Assembly (NCBI GenBank): GCA_050084515.1
Contig: CM114274.1
Span: forward strand, 20,522,001-20,586,000
DNA from: Blasia pusilla
Lineage: Eukaryota > Marchantiophyta > Marchantiopsida > Blasiales
Length of the DNA: 64,000 bases
Direction of reading: 5' to 3'
Positions 8,933 to 19,123 of the stretch are shown piece after piece (position 1 is the first letter of the stretch; the number at the start of each line of letters is the position of its first letter). The notes under the pieces are model-generated. The model saw only the letters and a program-made list of their open reading frames with translations. It was not told the origin of the DNA and did not search any database. The position numbers were made by a program, and so were the translations under genes.

Positions 8933-10540
8933 TTAGGATGGCCTTCCGGGCGCGAGAGGCGTCGACACGTTTCGTCTTGGGGTCCTTAACTTCGCGCGAA
9001 GACGAAGCATCTTTCCTTGCCTTGGGGGTCTAGCGGTCTGATTCTTGGACCTCATTATGACAGCAAGAACGGTTTCTTGGAACTCCTTGGGCCAGTCCGA
9101 TGATTCTTCGGCTGTTGTTCTATCCGAGTCCTCCTCCCTGATAGTGACTCGCCTTGGCCCGGGGGACCCTAACTCTTCCACTCGGACGAGTTGCACATTT
9201 ACGTCATTCTTGGACTCTAGTTGGGTTGCTGGGGTGTTGACATACTTTACCAACAACCGCGGAACCTTGGGCTTCGGGCATTCCACTTCAGTGTGCCCGC
9301 CCTTCTTGCAATTTCCGCACAAGGGATTGAGTCCTACTGGCCGCTTTGGATTTGGGCAATTATTAGCCCACTGGTCAGCTGCCCCGCAATTATAACAACA
9401 ATTCCTTTTTATGGGTGGCGTGAAGGCCGCCGCGCCCATAATTTGTCTGAGGGGTCTCTGTTCCCCGTATTCGGGAGGCACATATCGGGTGATCCAACTT
9501 CGTCCGGGATTTGGTGGTGGCACAACTTGGATTGCATAGCACCCTTCCCACTGTTCAGGTTCATACCACGCTTCTTCTGTAGTGGGATCTTCCTGGATCC
9601 AACGTAAATCCTTCTGAGTATGGCATTCCTGGGCAGTATGCCCTTGGGTTCCGTAGGTACTGCACCAGATGTTGGGCCTCATCATACCTGGTCGTCTTCT
9701 GAGATCCTTGTGGGCCGCCAAATATACCTTCAATTCTCCCATTTGCTTACTTAGCTCTTCCATGACCGACTTGCCGGCCTTCCTCTTTGTGCCCCTCACT
9801 GGACTTTCCGACCGCTGGGGAAGGTGCTTTGTTGGTCGGGTTTTCCTTTGGTGCTTGGGAGAGTGGTGGCGCATGCTTTTTCTTTTCCGTTTAGATTTTA
9901 AATCTTTTTCAGAGTCCAAGGACTCCGAAGTGTTCCCCATAGAGGATTCCTTGTCTGTGGAAGACGCTTTGTCCTCCGACGAAGCACTAGTTTGCGACGA
10001 ACCTCGTCGTTGGTGACGCCATCTTCGTGCTTTACGGGATTTCTTTGAGGCCTCGTACGCCTCTGCGGAGGCTATGACTGCTTCCAGGGAATCTTGTTGG
10101 CCTCGCCGGCAGTACCGGTCCATTTCTTTGGACAGTCCTGACACGAACCAATCTACCAATTGCGAGGTAGTAGTGTGTTCTAGTCTATTCACCAGGCTTC
10201 GAAACCTTTGTGTGTATTCCCGGAGAGTTTCCTTCTTTTTACGTTTCAGGTCGCGAAGCTTTGTAAGAAGCGTGTCCTCGAACTCCAGGTCGCAAAACTC
10301 ATGAAGAAAGGACTCCAGTACCCTTTTCCATGTTTCCGTGACGTCCGCTTTGAGACCCTCGTACCACTAGCTTGCTCGCTTCTTGAGCACGCCAGGAAAG
10401 ACTCGCAACAACTCCTCCTCTAAGCCTTCCCCATTCGCCTTGGCTACATGGGTAAATTCAAGCACAAAGTTGTCCACATCATCTCGCCGTCCCCCTGTAA
10501 AGGTGGGATATCTTAGAAGCGTCTTCCTAGTATTGGCCAT
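8933..10540 (-). pseudogene. A2 gag (capsid and zinc-knuckle nucleocapsid)
   Basis: The ATG at 10540 gives MANTRKTLLRYPTF; the same start occurs in A3 (57295) and in the scrap at 16505, which is why I prefer it over an in-frame upstream extension to 10777. The retrotransposon gag domain follows (NFVLEFTHVAK, ETWKRVLESFLHEF, KETLREYTQRFRSLVNRLEH, QLVDWFVSGLSKEMDRY). After it come an S/K/E-rich linker and three CCHC-type knuckles: CSTYGTQGHTAQEC (second Cys changed to Tyr; A3 has Cys), CYNCGAADQWANNC (His replaced by Gln) and an intact CGNCKKGGHTEVEC. One TAG (10367-10369) breaks the frame after KKRAS; A3 has CAG there. Gag forms the particle and binds element RNA. Confidence 0.9.
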
Positions 10541-11208
10541 GGGGAATGGTCTGTTGCTGGGTCCCGGGCTTGATGCTCGAGAGGGAGGAGGCAACGGTTC
10601 CGCTCTTGTTGATTTGGTCGGCTCCTCGTCCCCTGAGTCCCCAAAGGGATTCCAGGTTGGCTCTTTGTATGACTGCGAACTGGCAGGGGACATGGTGGAG
10701 AGTTTGTTCTGTTTCTCTTCTTGCTCTTGGGCTTCGTGCCAAGACAAAGACCGGGAGATAGCCCAGGCGGTCTCCAAGACGGGTGATCTTCTTGTTGCTT
10801 ACAACTTTGATCGGCTTGCTGATCTCACGAAGAGGGCCAGGAGCCTTCCATGAGTCCCTTTTGGGATTTGAGAGCTTGCTTCCGCACCCACGGTTGCAAC
10901 AAGGTAGGGGTCCATGGAGGGAAATTAAATGTTCCTACTTCCTAAGCCTACAGGAGTGTGCCAGGTGCTCTTAATCTTCCTGCCTGGTTTTCCTCCCATA
11001 AACAGAAGTACCGGGTCATCACCAAGTACAACTGACGTTCATGGGCGGAGCACCGTTCGGCGACTGGTTTATTGACAATACTAATTAATTGTTCTATCTT
11101 TTCTAGCACCAATGCAGCAAATCGGTTATTATCTTCTTTCATCCATTGTCTGAGGGGGATAGCTAGAGACAGCAAATGGTCTTCAGTAAGAACTAGCTGG
11201 TTGGGTCT
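10541..11208 (-). other. A2 leader with conserved upstream ORF
   Basis: Sequence between the solo LTR and gag. A minus-strand frame to 10948 reads NQLVLTEDHLLSLAIPLRQW, AALVLEKIEQLISIVNKPVA and LVMTRYFCLWEENQAG. The same words can be read from the A3 leader (56630-56870) with frame jumps (DHRLALATS, AALVLEKIGQLIRMVKEPVA). That protein-level match suggests a short upstream gene or an N-terminal extension of Gag. No domain was recognised. An additional in-frame stretch (10777-10541) leads into gag and encodes a Ser/Pro-rich segment. Confidence 0.5.
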
Positions 11209-12416
11209 TGTAATGTACAAGAGTTTCTATTTTACAATCGTTTAATAAGTTCGATCCCCAAGAGGATCATTGTTTGATGAAAAGAGAGTTCGAAATTACA
11301 ATTCTGTTGTAATAGTTGTGTTAAAACGTGTATGAGTTATATTCAATGTCTTATCAATATCTGTTGATCTTTCTTAGTACCAAAGGATCTTTTCTCGATT
11401 CTCTTTAGTGGAATTGACAGCATGTTCAGGTAGATTTTCCTCTCGACATCAAGAAACCTCACAGAGATCTCAACACAAAAGCTGACTTCTCCTACTTTCG
11501 GAACTCAATCCGTCTCGGCAGGTTACTCTCTGTCAAACGGATTTCCTACAACTAATGTTGATTATTTCACTGATGAGAAAGGTTCGCCTGATTTACTCTT
11601 CACTCTCCAGACCCAAAAAGAATACTCAAACATAAGCATCGCACAGCAATGAATGAATGATTGCTTTACTACTCCATCAAGAACGAGAAAGCTTCAAAGT
11701 GTATACAAGCTCGAGATGGTGCTACTCTCTTGCTCGGACCATTCCTACAACATAAGGACTTCGTAAGAGAATGATGATTATGGCTTTTGCCTTGCTTCTT
11801 AAATATTCGCTGGAGTGGAAGTGATCCAAAGATTCGAAACGTTCTTGATGAATCTAGTGTCTCTTCACTATTTCTAACTACCTAGATCTATGGTTCTCTT
11901 AGCTTTTCCTACGATCCCTGTGAATCCGCGGTAGAAAACTGTCTTAACTACCAATTTGATACAAAGGGTCGCGCCCTTTCCTAGTCTAACTGTTCTAACA
12001 TGTGTCGCTTGAAATCATAGTCATTCTTAGCTTCGCTTCGCTGGACTTCATGAGGACGAAGTCCTCCATGCTTCGTTCTTATTTCCGGTGCTTTGTGCTT
12101 TCTGCTTCGTACAAGAGCGAAGTACTTCTTTCTTCTTTTCTTCGTTATGCTTCGTTATGTAGCAAAGCACTTCATACACAGAGCTTTGTACATCTTCGTT
12201 GAGCTTCGTTCTGAGTCTTGAGACTTCGTTATTGCGTTTTCCTCTCCTCTAAGGCAAATCCTTGATCTTCCATCTTTCTGCCTTGTCCCAGGAGCTTCAT
12301 GATTCACTCATTCTTCCTTATAATAATAAATAATCATAATCAAAATCATAATGTACAAGAGTCTTTGTTGAATAAAAAGATATATTCTTCAAGAGTACAA
12401 AATTGTGGGTATCATA
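11209..12416 (-). repeat. Solo family A LTR nested in the A2 leader, TSD GGTCT
   Basis: A full LTR in minus orientation. On the plus strand it begins TGTAATGTACAAGAG and ends GGGTATCATA, with the last dinucleotide changed from CA to TA. It is flanked by identical 5-bp repeats GGTCT at 11204-11208 and 12417-12421, the 5-bp duplication expected of gypsy integration. No internal sequence is attached, so it is a solo LTR left by recombination between the two LTRs of an insertion. It separates A2's PBS from A2's gag. A TATTTAAG box is present (11805-11798, minus). Confidence 0.93.
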
Positions 12417-12493
12417 GGTCTTCTAGGAGACGAGGCTTCTTTCCCCGCTCCCCGATTCCCCATGTGTCTCTTTCCCTCTTCAGTAAAGCTTAT

Positions 12494-12512
12494 GATCCTC
12501 GGCAGCGGCGCC
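12494..12512 (-). other. Primer binding site of A2 (tRNA-Asp)
   Basis: On the minus strand TGGCGCCGCTGCCGAGGAT, 18 nt downstream of the 5' LTR end. The 3' end of plant tRNA-Asp(GUC) complements TGGCGCCGTTGCCGGGGAT, so two positions differ. Confidence 0.85.
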
Positions 12513-12530
12513 AAAAAGTTTCTTGTTATA

Positions 12531-13757
12531 TGTAATGTACAAGAGTTTTTATTTTACAGTCGTTTAATAAGTTCGATCCCCAAGAGGATCATTGTTTGAT
12601 GAAAAGAGAGTTCGAAATTACAATTCTGTTGTAATAGTTGTGTTAAAACGTGTATGAGTTATATTCAATGTCTTATCAATATCTGTTGATCTTTCTTAGT
12701 ACCAAAGGATCTTTTCTCGATTCTCTCTAGTGGAATTGATAGCATGTTCAGGTAGATTTTCCTCTCGACATCAAGAAACCTCACAGAGACCTCAACATGA
12801 AAGTTGGCTTCTCCTACTTTCGGAACTCAATTCGTCTCGGCAGGCTACTCTCTGTCAAACAGATTTCCTACAACTCAGGTTGATTATTTCATTGATGAGA
12901 AAGGTTCGCCTGATTCACTCTTCACTCTCCAGACTCAAAGAGAATACTCAGACATAAGCATCACACATCAGAATGAATGAATGATTGCTTTACCACTCCA
13001 TCAAGAATGAGAAAGCTTCAAAGTGTATACAAGCTCGAGAGGGTACTACTCCCTTGCTCGGGCCATTCATACAGCATAAGGACTTCGTAAGAAAATGATG
13101 ATTATGGCTTCTATCTTGTTTCTTAAATACTCGTTGGAGTAGGAGTGATCCAAAGATTTGAAGCGTTCTTGATGAAGCTAGTGTCTCTTCACCATCTCTA
13201 ACTACCTAGATCTATGGTTCTCTTAGCTTTTCCTATGATCCCTGTGAATTTGCAGAACAAAATTGTCCTAACTACCAATTTGATACAAAGGGTCGCGCCC
13301 TTTCCTAGTCTAACTGTTCTAACGTGCGTCGCTTGAAATCACAATCATTCTTAACTTCGCTTTGCTGGACTTCTTGAGGACGAAGCACTCCATGCTTCGT
13401 TTTTATTTCAGGTGCTTCGTGCTTCGCGCTTCGTACAAGAGCAAAGTACTTCTTTCTCTTCTTCTTCTTGCTTTGTTATGCTTCATTATAGAGTGAAGCT
13501 CTTCGTAGACAGAGCTTCGTTGATGTTCTGAAGCTTCTTTCTGAGTCTTGAGACTTTGTTATTGCATTTTCCTCTCCTCTAAGGCAAATCCTTGATCTTC
13601 CATCTCTCTACCTTGTCCCAGGAGCTTTGTGATTCACTTTAATCTTACTCATTCTTCCTCATAATAATAAATAATCATAATCAAAATCATAATGTACAAG
13701 AGTCTTCGTTGAATAAAAAGATATATTCTTCAAAAGTACAAAATTGTGGGTATCACA
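12531..13757 (-). repeat. 5' LTR of A2, 1227 bp
   Basis: Minus orientation, plus-strand ends TGTAATGTAC at 12531 and GGGTATCACA at 13757, with intact TG...CA ends and a TATTTAAG box at 13129-13122. The flank at 13758 is family B sequence (TGGCACTCG), so A2 lies in or against a family B element. The predicted target repeat TGGCA should occur beyond A2's missing 3' LTR. Confidence 0.9.
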
Positions 13758-15856
13758 TGGCACTCGTGCCCCTCACACAATCATTCTCAATCTTGCAAGT
13801 AATCCCTCAATAACTCAAACTAAGCATGCCGCACTCAATCTACACGCTCTCATTGAGACATGTGCTGTGCGGCAACAAGCAGCATGATGCGGCAAATCAA
13901 CTGATTTATCGTCTCATCCACAAACCATCCTCAACTTTGGACATCCCACATAGGTCTATGTCCCCTAAACCCATACATAATTGATGCTCTCAGCATCAAC
14001 ACGAAACCCAATATCCCAAATAACTTCCCAATACCCGAAAATCCCTCACACATGTAGGGTAAGAGACCAGAATGGGTAACCTGACAATAATGTCGATGTT
14101 GCTCCTCGGCAACTGAAAATCTCGACCCCAACTGGATCGTGAAGACAACTCCTCCAATCAACAAGCCGTACTCCTCTCGTACTGATGCTGCTCAAACCTC
14201 CTCGATGTGTGGTACAGGTTCAGCGGTCCGGTGCGGCACTGGCGCCACGGAACGGCTACAAACGACACAGCACTCGGCGGCATATCCTCCTCAATCAGCA
14301 ATTCATACGCTTTGCACCTCAGTGAAGGAGCGGCCCCGTGGTCGAGACGATGCGGCAAGCGGCACGACGCGGAAATTGGAGGCGCGTTGCGGCTACGGGC
14401 GTCACGGCATGGTACTCGATCGTCTTTGAGCGACTACCAATCACAACATAGCAACATGAAATGAAAACTCAAACATCATAACCTGAGGTCATCTGCCATC
14501 ATTGGTTGATGACAAAAATACAATGACAGTGGCGACCAAAAAAAGTATGTGGTGGCGGCGCAAGTCAAAGAATCAACTGTCATCTTGGAAGACCCTTCAC
14601 TCCGTCATGGTGGCAATGGCAACCAAGGGTGGACAACGGCCGAACGCGGCTTTGAGCAACGCTAGGCGGCGGCAGCGGTTGACGGTGGACGGTGGACCAT
14701 GGACCGTTGACGATGACAGTTGATTGTTTATGATGGACAATTGACGATGACTATGAGGGCGACGTCCGCCGCCGGTGCGGCGGCTGGTTTAGGGTTTGAA
14801 CAATTTAACCCTAAAAATTGCCTAACAATGGAAATTTTGCAAGATTGACCATAACTTTTTGCTCGCAACTCCAAATTGCACACCATTTGTTGCATAGCGT
14901 GCAAAGCTTCACAATACACAATAGCGTTAAAAAATATTTGAATCAAATATTCCAGTAAAAACTTACAAGGATTGTCATAAAGCCCAATGTCTCTTTCTCC
15001 TACGCAAAATTTGGCAGCCCTTCCGCGCTGATTTCTCCCAATAAAAATGTAAGACCTTTGAGAACACAAATCAGCAAGCTACATGGTACTCTCAAGAGCA
15101 CCAACATGGAGCAATCCGCCCCCATACTCAATTCCTATCGAAAATTGGGCAGCGCTTCCGTGTGCCACTCTCCCGTACAAAAAATCAGCAAAGCAAAACA
15201 GCAAACTCGCACGGCTCTTGCTTCGGTGAGCACTCCCATGAGCCATGAAGCCGGGAAGACGGTCCCCCAACCTGCATCAAACATTGAGCAACCAGCAATC
15301 TCCCCCATGAAGCTCACTCAATCATTCTGTCTTTGTCAAATAAGATCCAATCTATCTCACAACACCATAGTTCTCACATGTGTGCACTCTCACATGTCTC
15401 TCTCAATGTCAAACCAAACCCACTCTCCTAATGAGAGGCTTGGATTACACAAACAAGGCAAACAAGACTATAGCTACGCCGCCTCATGCCAAGAGGTTCA
15501 ACAAAGAGAGAATGAGCTCTCAAGCTCTCTCTCCTTCCTTGAGGCATACCCCTCCCCTCTCTCAAGCTCTCTCCATGGTAACCTATGCTCCCAAGTCACC
15601 TCCTTGGCTCTTGACCTGATGTAGAGGTCAAGGGCCACTTACCAAAAATATGAAGTCGATCATATACTCAAAATAGTACTTACCTAAAATAGTAAGTTCC
15701 TCAATATGGCTCCAAGTGAGCCGAAACGAAGGGAAAACTTGCTCTCTCAGGTTTTCTGAGGCCTTCACACGTCATCCTCGACCTAATAAGTCTGTCCTCC
15801 ACTACTCACAAAGTCGCTCTACTAGATCTCATCAATCTATCCTAAAAGACGTTACA
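13758..15856 (-). repeat. Family B LTR/leader, left copy
   Basis: Inverted relative of 37951-41395. Shared words run along the whole length: the GACATAGACCTATGTGGG block, the GATATTGGGTTTCGTG block, the GTGACGCCCGTAGCCGCAAC block, and CAAGAGCCAAGGAGGTGACT. In minus orientation it starts TGTAACGTCTTTTAGGATAG at 15856, which parallels TGTCACGTCTTTTAGGATAG at 37951, so 15856 is the LTR 5' edge. The LTR/leader boundary and the PBS could not be placed. The A2 5' LTR cuts it at 13757. No gene is supported inside; the short frames are not conserved between the two copies. Confidence 0.7.
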
Positions 15857-15918
15857 TATTCCGACGTAGATAGAGTTCTTTCGCGTCGACGACATAGAGA
15901 GTCAGCGGGCTATTCGGG

Positions 15919-16500
15919 TGTAACGTCCTTTGTCCCGAGATGTCGGATGAGGTTAGCGACAGGCCTATTGTGTTGAGAACATTGTTTATGGAAATTTCCC
16001 TATTTTGGTTTTAGTCTGTCAAGTGACCCGTCGACCGAGTCAACGATCACCCAGTAACCAGTGTAGTAGGCTATCGTTGGTAGGGCTATTTTTGGGGGAA
16101 GAGCTTTTTGGCTCTTCCCAAGGATATAAGAGTGAGAGAGATGGCTTTCTCAAGCCATCTTTCTCATGTTGAACCTTAGGAGCGCCTCTCTTGCTTAGAC
16201 ATGTGTGGGTGTGTAGGAGTTAGGATGCAAGCATCTGGATTCCCTCATAGCATAGGGTGGATGTGGTTTGATATGCCAATATAGATTCATGGGTGGAGTT
16301 TTAGGCCGGGTGAGCCATTTACTACTCTTGATTTCTTTATGGGGTCTTGATGTATATGTGTGAGTTGTTTGGTTTATGGATGGATCAACTCGTGTGTTGG
16401 GAAGATCGGTGTTGTGTGGTGTGTAGATGTGACCAGCGATGTGGGTTGTGTAGCGATGTGTATGTGCACGAAAAACCTCATCCCTCCCTCTCACAGAGTC
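15919..16500 (+). repeat. Second LTR-like promoter region, head-to-head with the family B LTR
   Basis: Starts TGTAACGTCCTTTGTCCC, sharing its first nine bases with the family B LTR edge only 62 bp away, but pointing right. It holds a TATA box (TATAAG, 16125-16130). A perfect hairpin lies just upstream (GGGAAGAGC 16096-16104 with GCTCTTCCC 16111-16119). A second lies just downstream (AGATGGCTT-TCTC-AAGCCATCT, 16139-16160), probably at the 5' end of the transcript. Its 3' boundary is not resolved. It probably was the promoter of the gag and methyltransferase remnants that follow. Confidence 0.55.
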
Positions 16501-16504
16501 AATT

Positions 16505-16695
16505 CAGTTAATGATGAAGAGAACTTCCTGCCAATGGCTAACCTGCGGAAGATCTTGTTAAGATACCCCACTTTTTTTGGGAGTCGAAGAGATGAAGTAG
16601 ATAACTTTCTTTTAGAGTTTACTCATGTGGCCAAGGCTAATGGGGAAGGTACATAGGAGGAATTATTAAGGATCTTCTCGAGGTTTTTGTAAAAA
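16505..16695 (+). pseudogene. Gag N-terminal scrap (family A-related)
   Basis: The frame reads MANLRKILLRYPTFFGSRRD, DNFLLEFTHVAKANGEG, a stop, then EELLRIFSRFL. This aligns with the family A Gag start (MANTRKTLLRYPTFTGGRRD, EFTHVAKANGEG) but with many substitutions, so it is an older or sister family. It ends within about 65 codons and is followed by methyltransferase sequence of family B type, so the segment is chimeric or heavily deleted. Confidence 0.75.
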
Positions 16696-16734
16696 AGGAC
16701 TGAAGTATGACGGGTCAAGGAGCGCGGGAAAGTA

Positions 16735-17530
16735 CGGATGCCACCCTTGGACACCACATCGAGAGTGTGCATGCAAACGCACTTGTATGTGGAGCGAGAT
16801 GACATTGTAAGGCATGTCTCTCTCGGACATGTGCCGTAGTTGCATCTATTTTTTATCAACTTCTTACTTGTGTTGATCGTAGAAGGTTACTAGAGATCCT
16901 TACTACGGGACATTTCCTTGTTGGGGACATAAGACTTGGATTGGATGAGGATCATTGATTTTGTCATTGCAGGTTAACCATATTAAGGCTAACCGAGTGC
17001 TAGACAAGGTGGTAGTATAGCTGACACTTAGTCTAGGTTAGTTTGGGATATGATGAGGATCTTGCAGACACTTGCAAGAATATCAGTCTCGTTCTTCAAC
17101 GAACATTCTAGAGAATGCTCAAATTTGGGATGATTCTAGGTCACAAGTGGTAGCGAGTGCATATCATATGCGTGCATAAATCGACCCTACAATACTTTTG
17201 GATGCAACGAGTGTAGGTTTGCAACCACATCGTTTACATCTATGGTAGAGGAACTTGGTGTCATACAAGATGTTGCGGAGGGCATATATGCGAGTGGAAT
17301 GTCCCTACCATTTAATCCATGGTGGATTCTATTTTTAATCCATGACATTGATCACAAGTAGTGCGGGATGATGATCAACCTCCATTGACAATGGTCAAGA
17401 AGATTGGCATGCCACTGACACTCTTTCCCATATTTTTCAGTTTTCTTGCTTCATATGGTACAAGGAGGTGAGTCTTCTCTTGGTTTGGGATGATCAAGTC
17501 CAACAGTATGTGTAATAAAATGATCCAACA
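16735..17530 (+). pseudogene. Retrotransposon C5-DNA methyltransferase remnant, left copy
   Basis: Aligns along its length with the methyltransferase at 44300-45350. Landmarks: LYVERDDIVRHVSLGHVP (motif II/III region), RDISLLG, then the motif IV region DFVIAG-stop-PY-stop-G. The catalytic PCQ has become P-Y-stop: TGT for Cys is now TAT at 16981-16983 and CAG is now TAA. Next come SRLVWDMMRIL (before motif VI) and, near 17400, the C-terminal stretch equivalent to RIGMPRAAFPT. Stops and frameshifts are many. Motif I is missing from this copy. The intact enzyme would move a methyl group from S-adenosylmethionine to cytosine in DNA. This copy is dead, but it shows independently that the domain belongs to the element family. 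Confidence 0.7.
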
Positions 17531-17699
17531 TATAAATTCCACTCTTATTAGTATTAGAGAGTTATATAAGTATTGAGTGATTTGCTTAGACCTCTTAATG
17601 GTGCCTCATTTATGGGGGCCCAACTCTAGGAAAAGAGGTTGTGCGCCCCTTCATGAGTGGCTCCCATGTGTGTTAGATACTTTTGGGAATCTAGTTAGG

Positions 17700-18197
17700 T
17701 GAGTAGAAGGAGCTAGAACAACAATCTGCAATTTAAATGGGATTATTGGTGCCATTCGGACCAAGATGGTGGCAGCTCACACATCAGATTGGGATACAAA
17801 ATTAGCTTCAGCTGTCCATGCTCACAACACAGCTGAGAAGAGCACCACAGGGAAAAGTCCCTACTTCTTGGTGTATGGGCAGAACCCTCTCTCGGTAGTA
17901 GAGTTGGACTTGAAGACTGATCATACTCTAGAAGGGCACTTCCAACCTGAAGGTGGCATAGATAGCAGGTTGGATATGATTGATGCCCTAGAGGAGGAGA
18001 GAAAGGCAGCATTAGAGAAGACCAAGGCCGTTCAGCAACAAAGGAAGATGAGGTTTGATAACCGAATACAGCATGATCCAGTGAAGGAGGGGGACATGGT
18101 GCTAATGTATGATAATCGACCCCAAAAGTTTCCAGGAAAGCTACACATTCGACTGCTTAGGCCTTATCAGGTGAGGAGCAGCAGGGAGATCATGTGA
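17700..18197 (+). pseudogene. Integrase C-terminal fragment of a third gypsy family (C)
   Basis: From about 17700 the frame contains VEGA (the position of the catalytic Glu), TSDWDTKLASAVHAHNTAEK, TTGKSPYFLVYGQNPL, a charged helix (ALEEERKAALEKTKAVQQQ) and the C-terminal motif GDMVLMYDNRPQKFPGKLH. These match the equivalent parts of family A integrase (TTKYTPFFLTYG, DLVLLYDNRRLKFPGKL) without being the same family. The frame then runs into a minisatellite at 18170 and stops at 18195-18197. The catalytic Asp residues and the N-terminus are missing. Confidence 0.8.
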
Positions 18198-18467
18198 GAT
18201 CAGGTGAGGAGCAGCAGGGAAGTAATGAGGAGGTGAGGAGCAGCAGGGAGATTAGGTGAGATCAGGTGAGGAGCAGCATGGAGATCGGGTGAGATCAGGT
18301 GAGGAGCAGCAGGGAGATCAGGTGAGATCAGGTGAGATCAAGTGAGGAGCAGCAGGGAAGTAATGAGGAGGTGAGGAGCAGCAGGGAGATCAGGTGAGAT
18401 CAGGTGAGGAGCAGCAGGGAAGTAATGAGCAGGTGAGGAGCAGCAGGGAGATCAGGTGAGGAGCATC
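18170..18467 (+). repeat. Minisatellite of GTGAGGAGCAGCAGGGA units
   Basis: About ten imperfect units of 23-43 bp sharing the core GGTGAGGAGCAGCAGGGA. They come in two main forms, one ending GATCAGGTGAGATCA and one ending AGTAATGAGGA, and the forms alternate in part of the array. The array starts directly in the 3' end of the family C integrase frame. Confidence 0.9.
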
Positions 18468-19123
18468 CAAGGGAAGCTCGAACCAGCTTGAGAAGAAGCA
18501 AGCTTGGGAAATGCTAGCTAGAACAGGTTCAGAAGTAGATGAGGTCGAAATTTCAGGCAGTAGATGCCTTGGAGTAGATGCTTAGGGGGGAGGTAGATTT
18601 GTAGGAAGGTAGGAACCCAGAGTACCAGAGAAGCCCAAGGAAGAAGAGGGCTCTCAACTTCACTTATAAATACTCTGGTGGGTTTGCTTGAAGGCGGGCA
18701 TAGACATGCTGTTGGCTAGTAGACACTCGATCTCTTGAGCCAAGCTAACCAGCAGAGTTATGTGCTCCCAGGTCTAGGTAGTGTGTAGTGTGCTTGAAGG
18801 GGGTTGAGAAGAAGAAGGTCTCTCATGTATTCTATGATTTTGTGATACACAAGAGGTAGCCCTGTGAAATGAGTCCACACCATTGCCCTGTATCTGAGTA
18901 TGTGCATGAGTGATGAGTTGGGGGAGGGCTTGATGAAGGGAGATTCTTGGAGATGATTCAACTAATCATTCAAAAGTGCAGGGAGAGGACAAGAGGCTGT
19001 ACCAGTAGAGGGGAGGCAAGCTTGGGTTCTAAGATTTTGCTCCACCAAGGTATGCTTGGAAAGCTTGCTGTTCTGCCCACCTAAGCTTGGCCTTTGACAC
19101 CAATCACATAATTACTTCCAAGG
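18468..19123. other. Non-coding, probably family C 3' region
   Basis: No frame with recognisable protein similarity. It lies between the minisatellite and the LTR-like repeat and probably belongs to the family C element. No clear polypurine tract is seen at its right end. Confidence 0.5.

Larger units (their letters stand above)
4291..13757 (-). mobile_element. Ty3/gypsy element A2, family A (5' LTR to interrupted aORF)
   Basis: Minus-strand order: 5' LTR (13757-12531), PBS (12512-12494), leader split by a solo LTR (12416-11209), gag, protease, RT, RNase H, integrase, TATA-bearing spacer and additional ORF. The element stops at 4291, where A1's LTR begins; its polypurine tract and 3' LTR are not in the window. 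It has few stops compared with A1 and A3, so it is the best template for family A. The PBS TGGCGCCGCTGCCGAGG matches the 3' end of plant tRNA-Asp with two differences. The integrase has no chromodomain, and with the extra ORF this suggests the Athila/Tat side of plant gypsy elements. Confidence 0.9.

Noticed and set aside
12494-12512. tRNA gene 3' end
   Set aside because: Only the acceptor-end complement is present, next to an LTR; it is a retrotransposon primer binding site.
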